NCBI RefSeq assembly: GCF_019443425.1
Contig: NZ_CP080382.1
Coordinates: 2,046,001-2,110,000, forward strand
Direction: 5' to 3'
Source of the DNA: Arthrobacter sp. PAMC25284
GTDB lineage: Bacteria; Actinomycetota; Actinomycetes; Actinomycetales; Micrococcaceae
Length of the DNA stretch: 64,000 bases
Part shown: piece after piece, positions 34,635-42,499 of the stretch
How the letters are laid out: every line of letters begins with the position of its first letter
Position numbering within the stretch: position 1 is the stretch's first letter
Made by a program: the position numbers and the translations under genes
Notes under the pieces: generated by a model
What the model was told of the DNA's origin: nothing
The model's database searches: none
Seen by the model: only the letters and a program-made list of their open reading frames with translations

Positions 34635-34672
34635 CGAAAGCGTCCGCCCCGAGACGGGGCCGGACGCTTTCG
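34635..34672 (-). terminator. Terminator after wHTH regulator gene
   Basis: A 12-bp stem CGAAAGCGTCCG (34635-34646) with 34661-34672 is extended by CCCC/GGGG. It follows the end of the 34705-35556 gene. Confidence 0.75.
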
Positions 34673-34704
34673 GGCGCGCCGTGCGTCACGGCAGGCGGCT
34701 CAGG

Positions 34705-35556
34705 TTAGATCGAGTATTCCGGAGCGGCCCAAACGACGACCTCGGGGTGCTCGTAGAAGCGGTAGCCCTGGCCGCGGACGGTGCGGACTGTGTTGGCGAG
34801 GCGGCCGAGCTTGGAGCGCAGGCGGCGGATGTGCACGTCGATGGTGCGCTCGTTGGGGACCTCTTCGGCGTTGCGCCACAGGCCTTCGAGCAGTTCGTCG
34901 CGGCCAACGGTGCGCGTGCCGTTCTCGACGAGGTAGTTCAGTAGTTCGAACTCCTTAAACGTCAGGTTCAGCGATTCGCCGTCGAGGTGGACTTCGCGGC
35001 GGGCAAGGTCGATCAGCACGCCCGAGGGGCGCGGTTCCTGCGGCTGCTGGAGTCGGGCGGTTTCTGCCCGCTGCCGGGCCGCGGCGGTCGGATCGCCGAA
35101 AGTGGACCGGACGACGTCGAGAGCGGATCCGGGGGCGTCGGCCGGCGCGACGGCAACAGCCGCATAGCTCTCCGCACCGGCGACCAGGGACTGGGCGTAG
35201 GCCCGGATTTCCTGGGCCAGTTTCGCAATGGAGGTACCCGCGGCTGCAGCGGTTTCCTCGTCAATGCCCATGTACAGGACGAAGCCGCGGGCGACGTTGT
35301 CGGCCGCCACCGGACGGACAGGCCCGCCGGTGCCCGGAGTTACCACGGGGGTGGGCGCAGTGAAGGGCGCAGGCGGTACGGCGCGCAGCTGGCCGTAGGA
35401 GTCCGGATTGTAGCCCTGAGCCGCGGCACCCGGGGCGGGGAACCCGGCCGGTGCGAAGGCCGAGCCGTTGCCGAATCCCTGGCGGATCGCGGAAGACTGA
35501 CCGGTCTTACCGGCGTTACGGACGGAGATGTGGACGTATCCGGATGCAACTGACAT
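34705..35556 (-). CDS. Stand-alone winged-helix (OmpR-type) DNA-binding regulator
   Basis: A 283-residue protein without a receiver domain. The C-terminal 95 residues are an OmpR/PhoB winged helix (HLDGESLNLTFKEFELLNYL, TVGRDELLEGLW, RTIDVHIRRLRSKLG, VRTVRGQGYRFYE). The N-terminal 80 residues are Gly/Ala/Pro-rich and disordered. A middle segment (ARGFVLYMGIDEETAAAAGTSIAKLAQEIRAYAQSLV) is ordered and unfamiliar. Similar lone regulators are common in Arthrobacter and relatives. No paired kinase is adjacent, so its signal is unknown. The upstream region is long and AT-rich. Confidence 0.88.
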   Translation of the reverse strand: MSVASGYVHISVRNAGKTGQSSAIRQGFGNGSAFAPAGFPAPGAAAQGYNPDSYGQLRAVPPAPFTAPTPVVTPGTGGPVRPVAADNVARGFVLYMGIDEETAAAAGTSIAKLAQEIRAYAQSLVAGAESYAAVAVAPADAPGSALDVVRSTFGDPTAAARQRAETARLQQPQEPRPSGVLIDLARREVHLDGESLNLTFKEFELLNYLVENGTRTVGRDELLEGLWRNAEEVPNERTIDVHIRRLRSKLGRLANTVRTVRGQGYRFYEHPEVVVWAAPEYSI

Positions 35557-36243
35557 GGATTGCTTACCTCAATGTGAATGGCCGTCATCGCGGCTCGAAT
35601 GCTTAATTTCCCCGCAATGAATTGGGGTGGGCGCCCGACGCTGGGCTGGGGCTAATGCCTGGGAACTCTTTGGGTGTAAGAGTCAGGCGTACATTCGACA
35701 ACAGCGCATTCCGGAAGCAGCGGGTGCGCTGGACCGGTAAGCTGCGGCTGCAGAAGCTGTTGAGTTCTTGTTCACAATTGAAGTGTGCAACGTAACAATG
35801 CGAACTAGCAAGTAACAAAGGCCCCACTGTTCCAGATAGTGAGACGGTCGTCCGAAATATAGCCCGGGTCACGCTTCGGCCATTCCGGGAAGCCCGTGGA
35901 AATATTTCACAACCTGCGACCTTTTACCGCCTTGACGGAATATTATTCGCTCGATCCAGTGAATCTTGGGGAATAATTCTCGGGAACTTTCTTGCAAAAT
36001 TATCGTTCCCACGGTCTCGCCACGGACGGCCGTCCCACCTGGTGGTCACCCGGCAGCCATACCTATCCAGCCGACTCGACGGGAACTCACAGCATGCCCC
36101 CAGCACGGGCCAAGATTCAGCTGGGATCCGCCTTGGACGGCAACGGGGCCACATCCGGATCCAGGCAGTTCAGGCCCGGTTCCCTGCCCGCCAGGTCCGG
36201 CTGCGCCTTGCCCGTCAGGTGACGATCCCGGGTGACCCATTCC
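35557..36243. other. Long AT-richer intergenic region
   Basis: About 690 bp without a supported gene. Bases 35780-36005 are clearly less GC-rich than the surroundings and contain near-repeats GAATATTATTC (35937-35947) and GAATAATTC (35971-35979). It should contain the promoter of the wHTH regulator and possibly a small RNA or nucleoid-protein site. ORFs here look spurious. Confidence 0.5.
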
Positions 36244-37089
36244 TCAGTTGGCTTGACCGGCTGTCGCCATGGGCGCCGTGACAGACACTGCCGTATAGTC
36301 CGCACCATCGGCCACCGCCACTATGCGCACTGTGCTCCCGGCCTCGATGTCCGCAATGCTCAACTGGCTGTCGGCAGTGCTCCCGGCCTGCTGGCGGGTC
36401 ATTTGCTGGCTGCCCACCACCACGTCGGTGCCCAGCGTGTAGCTTCGGGTGAAACCGTCGCTGCTCTCAACGGTCACCGCCGTCGAGCTGATGTCCGTGA
36501 CGGTACCCAGCTGCTCGTACTGGGTGCGGTAGGTGCCACCTTCCAAGATCACGTACTCGGCGTGCACCGCGGCAAGAAGCCCGCTTGTCCCACCGGGCGA
36601 GAATCCGTCCGTGCCGCCCCGTCCCTGCACGCCGCCCCCGGAGGCGCCGCCCGGACCAACACCCTGGCCGCCTGGGCCCGCGAGCCCGTCCGCCACGGTG
36701 GTCCCATCGGCAGCTGCCGGGTTTGATGTGAGCGCAAGGGCACCCGCACCGGCGCCAACGGCCAGCACCACAGCGCCAACAGCAATGGCCAGACCACGCT
36801 TGCGGTTCCTGGATCCCGCCGCGGGCGTCGTGGCGGCGGAAGTTCCCGACGCACCCCAGCCCGGGGTCCTGGCATCCTGCTGCTGTCCCCAGCCGGATGC
36901 CGTCGGGGCCACTTCGCCGCCGAACACCGATCCCGCCGACGCCGGACCGGCACCGGACGGGGTGGCGGCAGACGGGGTGGCGGCAGACGGGGTGGCGGCA
37001 GACGGGGTGGCGGCAGACTGAGATGCGGTCTCGGGGCGGGTTTCATCGTTGGCGGGTTCCTGGCCGTAGCCGGGCTGCTGGTCATTCAT
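36244..37089 (-). CDS. DUF5666-like membrane-anchored protein
   Basis: A 281-residue protein. The first 100 residues are disordered, with four exact SAATP repeats at about residues 25-44. A transmembrane helix (KRGLAIAVGAVVLAVGAGAGALAL) follows at about 100-122, then a Gly-rich linker. The C-terminal domain (GTVTDISSTAVTVESSDGFTRSYTLGTDVVV, ending STVRIVAVADGADYTAVSV) has the small beta-barrel pattern of DUF5666. AAGGAGAG precedes the ATG. It is divergent from a two-component system whose output it may be. Function unknown. Confidence 0.8.
   Translation of the reverse strand: MNDQQPGYGQEPANDETRPETASQSAATPSAATPSAATPSAATPSGAGPASAGSVFGGEVAPTASGWGQQQDARTPGWGASGTSAATTPAAGSRNRKRGLAIAVGAVVLAVGAGAGALALTSNPAAADGTTVADGLAGPGGQGVGPGGASGGGVQGRGGTDGFSPGGTSGLLAAVHAEYVILEGGTYRTQYEQLGTVTDISSTAVTVESSDGFTRSYTLGTDVVVGSQQMTRQQAGSTADSQLSIADIEAGSTVRIVAVADGADYTAVSVTAPMATAGQAN
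36956..37015. repeat. Four exact 15-bp tandem repeats in coding sequence
   Basis: The unit GACGGGGTGGCGGCA occurs four times without change and encodes the SAATP repeats of the minus-strand protein. Perfect identity suggests recent expansion. Confidence 0.9.
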
Positions 37090-37339
37090 TCAAACTCTCC
37101 TTGATCGCTACGGAAGCTATGTCCGTCCCAGAGTGACGACCGATCCTGTGCCGGGGCTGTGCCGCTCACTACCTCCGGCTGTGACCCGTTCGTCCTACAC
37201 GAGCACCCCGCCGGAATCGGGGACCACTGACTCTCAGGCACAGGGACGCACATTTCCGTCCGGTCGCTAGGCTGGGATTCACAGGTTCCGCACAGGATCC
37301 CCAAAGCCGCTCCAAACCGGCGGTACGGAAAGTTGTCAC

Positions 37340-38080
37340 ATGGCCACCTCGCATTCCATGACAAACAACCTGCCCCAACTGACGCATCCGGATGGCTCAC
37401 CCATCCGCGCACTGGTGGTTGACGACGAACCGAGCCTCTCAGAGCTCATGAGCATGGGCCTGCGGATGGCCGGCTGGTCCGTTGCGGTAGCCGCCGACGG
37501 GCCCGCAGCCGTCAAGCTGGCCAAGGACTTTCGTCCCGATGTACTGGTGCTGGACGTGATGTTGCCGGGGTTCGACGGCGTCGAACTCCTGGGCCGGATC
37601 CGCGCCTTCGCGCCGGAGGTGCCCGCCCTGTTCCTGACAGCCAAGGACAACGTCCAGGACCGGATCACCGGACTCGCAGCCGGCGGCGACGACTATGTCA
37701 CGAAGCCCTTCAGTATGGAGGAAGTGCTGCTGCGGCTGCACCGGCTGGTTCAACGTTCCGGCGTGGCCGCCATGGATACGGCGGAACTCGTCGTCGGTGA
37801 TCTGGTGCTGAACGTCGATACGCGCGACGTCACCCGCGCCGGAGAGGAAGTCAACCTCACGGCCACGCAGTTCGAACTGTTGCGCTATCTGATGGAAAAC
37901 CCGAAGCGTGTGATCAGCAAGGCCCAGATCCTCGACCGGGTCTGGGACTACGACTTCGGCGGTCAGGCCAACATCGTGGAACTCTATATTTCCTACCTCC
38001 GCAAGAAAATCGATCTCACCCACCCGCCGATGATTCATACTGTGCGCGGCGCCGGCTATGTCATCAAACCGGCGGAGTAG
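37340..38080 (+). CDS. OmpR-family response regulator
   Basis: A 246-residue regulator. The receiver domain has ALVVDDEPSL, phosphoacceptor Asp72 in VLVLDVMLPGFDG, and the conserved Lys in DDYVTKPF. The effector is an OmpR winged helix (FELLRYLMENPKRVISKAQILDRVW, then IVELYISYLRKKID, HTVRGAGYVIKP). It is followed after 3 nt by a histidine kinase. The DUF5666-like gene upstream is divergent and is a candidate target. Confidence 0.96.
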   Translation: MATSHSMTNNLPQLTHPDGSPIRALVVDDEPSLSELMSMGLRMAGWSVAVAADGPAAVKLAKDFRPDVLVLDVMLPGFDGVELLGRIRAFAPEVPALFLTAKDNVQDRITGLAAGGDDYVTKPFSMEEVLLRLHRLVQRSGVAAMDTAELVVGDLVLNVDTRDVTRAGEEVNLTATQFELLRYLMENPKRVISKAQILDRVWDYDFGGQANIVELYISYLRKKIDLTHPPMIHTVRGAGYVIKPAE

Positions 38081-38083
38081 TCG

Positions 38084-39601
38084 GTGTCCACGCTTTCCGG
38101 ACAGCTCCGCAGCACGGGTCACGACTGGCGCAACCCGTCCACTTGGCACCTGCGTACCCGCCTGGTCCTTGTTGCCATGGCACTGCTCGTGGCCATTTGC
38201 GGCGCCATAGGACTTTTCAGCTACGCGTCCATGGATTCTTTCCTGACCCGCCAGCTGGATGAACGCCTCGCCCAGGCGTCCCGGATATCCAGTGCCGCCG
38301 GCCGCCCCCAAAGCGGCAACCCGGCGGGCCGGCCTGATCCGCTGGAAGGCCGCGGCCAGGGCATCGGCACACTCATCGCACGGGTCAGCGACGGAGCCGT
38401 CAGCAGCGCAGGATTCCTCGACGACGACGCCTCGCGGGGGTCGCTGTCGTCCGCGGACGATCAGATCCTGCTGGATCTCGTGCCCAACTCAGCCCCGGTT
38501 GACCGCACCTTGTCCACAGGTACCTACCGGCTCATCGCGGTCACGGCACCCTACGGGGACACCATTGTCACCGGCCTCCCGCTGGCCGCCAAGCAGAACA
38601 CACTCGCCTCGCTGGTCTGGACCATGGTGGTGGTGTCCACCGGCGGGCTGGTCGTCATCGGCCTCGCCGGGACAGCAATGATCCGCCGGACTATGAAGCC
38701 GCTGGAGCAACTCTCTGAGGTCGCCACGAAGGTTTCGCGGCTCCCGCTCGACGCCGGCGAAGTGGCCCTGGCGGTGCGCGTTCCGCCGTCGGCAGCCCAC
38801 CCCGGCACCGAAGTCGGCAGCGTGGGCTACGCCCTGAATAAGATGCTGGACAACGTCTCCAATGCGCTCGAGGCCAGGCAGGAGAGCGAGATGAAGGTAC
38901 GCCAGTTTGTGGCCGACGCTTCGCACGAACTGCGGACGCCCCTCACCGCGATCCGCGGCTACACGGAGCTGATGCGGATGACTGAGCATTTCACGCCGGA
39001 CGGCGCGAAATCGCTGGCCCGCGTCCAAAGCCAGTCCGAACGCATGACCACACTCGTGGAGGACCTCCTGATGCTGGCCCGATTGGACGAGGGCCAGCCC
39101 GTCAAAGTCAGCGACGTCGACCTCACCCAACTCATCATCGAAACGGTCAGCGATGCCAAAGTGATGGCCCCCGACCATATCTGGCAGCTTGAGTTACCGA
39201 AGGAACCGGTGGTGGTCCGGGGCGATGCCACGCAACTTCACCAGGTGCTGGCCAATCTGTTGTCAAACGCCCGGAAACATACGCCGCCGGGGACAACGGT
39301 GGCCACCGGAATGATGAGATCAGCCGACGGCAGCGCCGTGTTGACCGTTACGGACGACGGCGGCGGCATCGCACCCGACTTCATTGACCGGGTTTTTGCC
39401 CGCTTCGCGCGTGCGGATGCCTCCCGAAAGAACCCCGTGACCATTCCCGCCGCTGCCCCGACAGCGCCGACCGCCGAAGGGACCAGCGGGCTGGGATTGT
39501 CTATTGTGCAGTCGATCGTGGCGGCCCACGGCGGGTCCGTCAGCGTGACGTCCCGGCCGGGCCGGACGGAATTCGCCGTTCGCCTGCCTGCGGCGCCCTA
39601 A
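38084..39601 (+). CDS. Sensor histidine kinase
   Basis: A 505-residue membrane kinase starting at GTG 38084 with CGGAG upstream. TM1 is about residues 25-48, the sensor loop about 49-175 is extracytoplasmic, and TM2 is about 176-198, followed by HAMP. The HisKA box FVADASHELRTPLTAIRGY has His281. The ATPase domain has NLLSNARKHTPPG (N box), VTDDGGGIAPDF (G1) and GTSGLGLSIVQSIV (G2). A short Pro/Ala-rich insertion lies between G1 and G2. It pairs with the response regulator directly upstream. Confidence 0.96.
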   Translation: MSTLSGQLRSTGHDWRNPSTWHLRTRLVLVAMALLVAICGAIGLFSYASMDSFLTRQLDERLAQASRISSAAGRPQSGNPAGRPDPLEGRGQGIGTLIARVSDGAVSSAGFLDDDASRGSLSSADDQILLDLVPNSAPVDRTLSTGTYRLIAVTAPYGDTIVTGLPLAAKQNTLASLVWTMVVVSTGGLVVIGLAGTAMIRRTMKPLEQLSEVATKVSRLPLDAGEVALAVRVPPSAAHPGTEVGSVGYALNKMLDNVSNALEARQESEMKVRQFVADASHELRTPLTAIRGYTELMRMTEHFTPDGAKSLARVQSQSERMTTLVEDLLMLARLDEGQPVKVSDVDLTQLIIETVSDAKVMAPDHIWQLELPKEPVVVRGDATQLHQVLANLLSNARKHTPPGTTVATGMMRSADGSAVLTVTDDGGGIAPDFIDRVFARFARADASRKNPVTIPAAAPTAPTAEGTSGLGLSIVQSIVAAHGGSVSVTSRPGRTEFAVRLPAAP

Positions 39602-39752
39602 GCCTGGCCGTAGCACGGGCTGTAGCAATGGCTCCCGGGCGCCGTTTCGATGGTTCCCTGCCCACACGACGAATCGCCCCTGTGTGTCAGGCTGTTGTGT
39701 GACAGGTTCTCTGTCGGCTCGGCCTGATCACGGGGGCGGGGAAAGGTCCGTC

Positions 39753-40199
39753 ATGGATTTTGTTGTCCCTGTCCGTCGCTCCGGGAGGAGCCACTTCACT
39801 CTCGAGCAAAAGCACGCGATTCTGGATGAGTACGAGAAGTGCCTGGAGCGTGGGTCCCGGATCGCGTTCTGCCGGGCTGTGGGTATCGGCGATAACACCG
39901 TCCGGCTCTGGGTCCAGCAACGCGAGGCCGGGGAGCTGAGGTCCAGCATCAAGCAAGGGAACGAGGACCAGCGGTTGAACGCAGGCGACAAACAGCAGCT
40001 TAAGCGGGTGTTGAAGGAGAACGAGATCCTCAAGGCCAAGCTGGCCCGGGCCGAGGCGGCGGTGGACATTCTGGGAAAAGCTTCCGCGCTCTTGGACGCC
40101 ATGGCCAAGAGCGCGGCGGCGACCGATCCGGTGCTGGAAGAACCGGAGCCGGGCCGGCCGGAGTGGTTGGTGCCAAAGTCTGGAAAGACATCGCCCTGA
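39753..40199 (+). CDS. IS3-family transposase OrfA
   Basis: A 148-residue protein. An N-terminal helix-turn-helix (HFTLEQKHAILDEYEKCLERG, then AFCRAVGIGDNTVRLWVQQRE) binds the IS ends. A leucine-zipper-like coiled coil follows (LKRVLKENEILKAKLARAEAAVDILG). It overlaps OrfB by 37 bp, and OrfB is in the -1 frame. An A-AAA-G run at 40076-40080 is a possible slippage site for an OrfAB fusion. Confidence 0.88.
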   Translation: MDFVVPVRRSGRSHFTLEQKHAILDEYEKCLERGSRIAFCRAVGIGDNTVRLWVQQREAGELRSSIKQGNEDQRLNAGDKQQLKRVLKENEILKAKLARAEAAVDILGKASALLDAMAKSAAATDPVLEEPEPGRPEWLVPKSGKTSP

Positions 40200-41206
40200 C
40201 CTTCGCCGGCAATCTGATCACGGCGGGCTGGTCAGCGGTGAAGACCTGCGCCCTGCTGGGCCTCCACCGCACCACCTGGTACCGGCATCTGAGTCCTCCT
40301 GTCCCGGCAGGGGTCACCGTGCCGCGCCGTGACCGGGCTTACCCGAACCGGATCACCACGGCCGAGGCTGAGGAGTTCATGGAGCTGCTCAACTCCGAGG
40401 ACTACGGGAATCTCTCGGTCACCCAGGCCTATTATCGGATGCTCGACGCCGGGTACTGCTCCTTCTCGATTGCGGCAGCCCACCGGATCGTCGCCGCGCA
40501 CGGGCAGAACGGGGACCGCCGCGCACTACGCGGCGGCACGGGCCCGGGACGGGTCAAGCCGGTCCTGGTCGCGACGGCCCCGAACCAGCTCTGGAGCTGG
40601 GACATCACCATGCTCCACGGCTCCGGCAAACACACGTACAAGCTCTACACAATCATCGACGTCTACTCCCGCAAGGTCGTTGGGCACCGGGTCGAACACG
40701 GAGAAACAGCGGCCCTGGCGGCCGCTCTCATCAGGGACGCGGTCGCGGGAAACCGGCAGCGCCCCGCGGTGCTGCATGCCGATAACGGGGGCCCGATGCG
40801 CGCCGGCACGACCTTGGACCTCGCCCGGTCTCTGGGCATCGAACTCTCCTACTCCCGCCCGCGGGTTTCCAACGACAACCCCTACTCGGAATCCCTGTTC
40901 AAGACGGTCAAATATGACCTCGACTTCCCCCCACGGTTCCAGGATCTCCAGCACGCCCGGGCCCACATGGCCGCGTTCCTGGCGGACTACAACGCCAACC
41001 ACCGCCACAGCGGCCTGAACTACTACACGCCGGACACCGTCCACCACGGGCTCGTCGAACAGGCCCGCAGGCAACGGCAGGCAACACTGGACGCCTGCCA
41101 CGCACGCAACCCCCACAGGTACCGCCGCAAACCGACAGCGCCCGGCGCCCCCGGCCACGCCGGCATCAACTACAAAGAAACCAACCAGCTGTCACAAACA
41201 GCTTGA
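40163..41206 (+). CDS. IS3-family transposase OrfB (DDE integrase core)
   Basis: A 347-residue catalytic subunit, GTG start at 40163. The DDE triad is apparent: first Asp in LWSWDITML, second Asp in LHADNGGPM, and Glu in NPYSESLFKTVKYD. The N-terminal HTH_21-like region includes YGNLSVTQAYYRMLDAG. The frame is intact, so the element may still be active. It is normally expressed as a fusion with OrfA by -1 frameshifting. Confidence 0.93.
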   Translation: MVGAKVWKDIALTFAGNLITAGWSAVKTCALLGLHRTTWYRHLSPPVPAGVTVPRRDRAYPNRITTAEAEEFMELLNSEDYGNLSVTQAYYRMLDAGYCSFSIAAAHRIVAAHGQNGDRRALRGGTGPGRVKPVLVATAPNQLWSWDITMLHGSGKHTYKLYTIIDVYSRKVVGHRVEHGETAALAAALIRDAVAGNRQRPAVLHADNGGPMRAGTTLDLARSLGIELSYSRPRVSNDNPYSESLFKTVKYDLDFPPRFQDLQHARAHMAAFLADYNANHRHSGLNYYTPDTVHHGLVEQARRQRQATLDACHARNPHRYRRKPTAPGAPGHAGINYKETNQLSQTA

Positions 41207-41384
41207 TAGATACCGTCGCGACGTCGAGCGTGAACTGAACCGTCGAAGTGGACGCCGACGGACCAGCCGGCGGGCAAGGCGACGCACCGCCGTCGTGCGC
41301 TTCGTTATCAAAATGTGACTTAATCCCGAGTGTGCTGTACCGTTTTTAGGGTGCGGCCGCCCCCCTGGAGCCGCATATCCGGAT

Positions 41385-41549
41385 GGACGCCAAGCTCTGC
41401 CGCTTCCCGGATTCCGCTGGACCAGGCAGAGGCGGGGAACCCAAAGTTCCCGGGCACAGCGCACCCACGCCCTGGGGTGAAGCCGACACGTGAGTTTCCG
41501 TGCGGCCGGATGACCTCATCCGAACCCGACAGCTAACTCCGCCGGTGTT
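41385..41549 (+). promoter_or_regulatory. Cyclic di-AMP (ydaO/yuaA) riboswitch
   Basis: The leader contains the conserved blocks of the class in order: AGCTCTGCCGCT, ACCAGGCAGAGGCGGGGAACCC, GGGGTGAAGCC, and GACAGCTAACTCCGCC just before the gene. It ends about a dozen bases before the ATG at 41561. In actinobacteria this riboswitch typically controls cell-wall hydrolases, matching the transglycosylase that follows. Limits are approximate. Confidence 0.85.
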
Positions 41550-41560
41550 GAGAGGCCAAA

Positions 41561-42376
41561 ATGACGAGATCCACGGCAAAACCGCGCCCCGAAAGCGACC
41601 CGACAGAAACCCTTTCCGAGGCCCCGCGGCACCGTACCGACCAGGCCACTCCGGCTTCGGCGCGGTCGCGGTTGGCAGCTGGACTAGGAACGGCCGGCCG
41701 ACGCGCGGCCGTCGCCGCAGCAGCCTGCGCAGTACTGGTTGGTGTCGGCGCTGCAGGACAGGCAACCGGCACAGGCGGCATGCCAACCGTCAGCGACACG
41801 AGCCTGCAGGCATCCGCCCTGAGCGCCAATCCGCTGCCGAAGCTGGACTTCGAGACAGTGCAGGACACTGAGCCCGTCGACGCCGGCCCGGAAGAAATTC
41901 CGGCAACGGACACCCCCGGCGGCGCAGACGCCAGCCCGGCCGCGACTGAGGAGTCCGAGACGCCGCCGACGGAGGCAGATGAGGTGGCAGCCGCTCCAGC
42001 CCCAGCACCAGCACCCGCTTCAGCACCGGCACCCGCCCCCGCCCCGGCACCCATGGCCGTGGCCGTCGATGACCCTGCCGGGGCACAGGCCTACGCCGCC
42101 GCCAATCTGGGCGGCTACGGCTGGGACGCCGGCCAAATGCCCTGCCTGCAGAAGCTTTGGACCAAGGAATCCGACTGGAGGACAACGGCCAAGAACCCGA
42201 GCAGCGGCGCCTACGGCATAGTCCAGTCCCTGCCCGCCGAGAAGATGGCGAGCGCAGGCACGGACTACCTGACCAATTACCGGACCCAAATCAACTGGGG
42301 CCTGAACTACATCAAGCAGCGCTACGGTTCCCCGTGCGGTGCGTTGAACTTCCACTACGCCAACAACTGGTACTGA
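41561..42376 (+). CDS. Secreted transglycosylase-like cell-wall hydrolase
   Basis: A 271-residue exported protein. The N-terminus is Arg-rich, with a hydrophobic segment AAVAAAACAVLVGVGAAGQ at about residues 49-67 acting as signal or anchor. A long Pro/Ala/Glu linker follows. The C-terminal 95 residues form an SLT-like domain with catalytic Glu in LWTKESDWRTTAKN, then SSGAYGIVQSLP and GLNYIKQRYGSPCGA. It should cleave peptidoglycan glycan strands during growth or resuscitation. A ydaO riboswitch controls it, tying its synthesis to c-di-AMP. Confidence 0.9.
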   Translation: MTRSTAKPRPESDPTETLSEAPRHRTDQATPASARSRLAAGLGTAGRRAAVAAAACAVLVGVGAAGQATGTGGMPTVSDTSLQASALSANPLPKLDFETVQDTEPVDAGPEEIPATDTPGGADASPAATEESETPPTEADEVAAAPAPAPAPASAPAPAPAPAPMAVAVDDPAGAQAYAAANLGGYGWDAGQMPCLQKLWTKESDWRTTAKNPSSGAYGIVQSLPAEKMASAGTDYLTNYRTQINWGLNYIKQRYGSPCGALNFHYANNWY

Positions 42377-42398
42377 GCCGGCACCACGAAGCCCGCCC

Positions 42399-42440
42399 GG
42401 AAGGCCCCGAACCGTCCGGTTCGGGGTCTTCCCTTCTTGC
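42399..42440 (+). terminator. Terminator after transglycosylase gene
   Basis: A 15-bp stem (42399-42413 with 42418-42432, one G-U pair) has a 4-nt loop and is followed by a pyrimidine-rich CTTCTT tail. Confidence 0.8.
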
Positions 42441-42499
42441 ACAGCGGGCACACAGGTTGGCCCTAAGACGGTTATAGGTCCCGGCAGCACTGTTGGGGT

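Larger units (their letters stand above)
39683..41210 (+). mobile_element. IS3-type insertion sequence
   Basis: About 1.5 kb bounded by imperfect inverted repeats: left end near 39683 (TGTCAGGCTGTTGTGTGACAG) and right end near 41210, whose complement reads TATCAAGCTGTTTGTGACAG. It carries two overlapping transposase frames. Exact ends are uncertain by a few bases. I cannot see a target duplication. It lies between the kinase and a riboswitch-controlled gene. Confidence 0.85.

Noticed and set aside
35603..35872. 89-residue minus-strand ORF in the long gap
   Set aside because: No ribosome site, odd composition, and no similarity I recognise; the area is more likely regulatory.
36956..37015. 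Possible CRISPR-like array
   Set aside because: Units of 15 bp are contiguous with no spacers and lie in frame inside a coding sequence.
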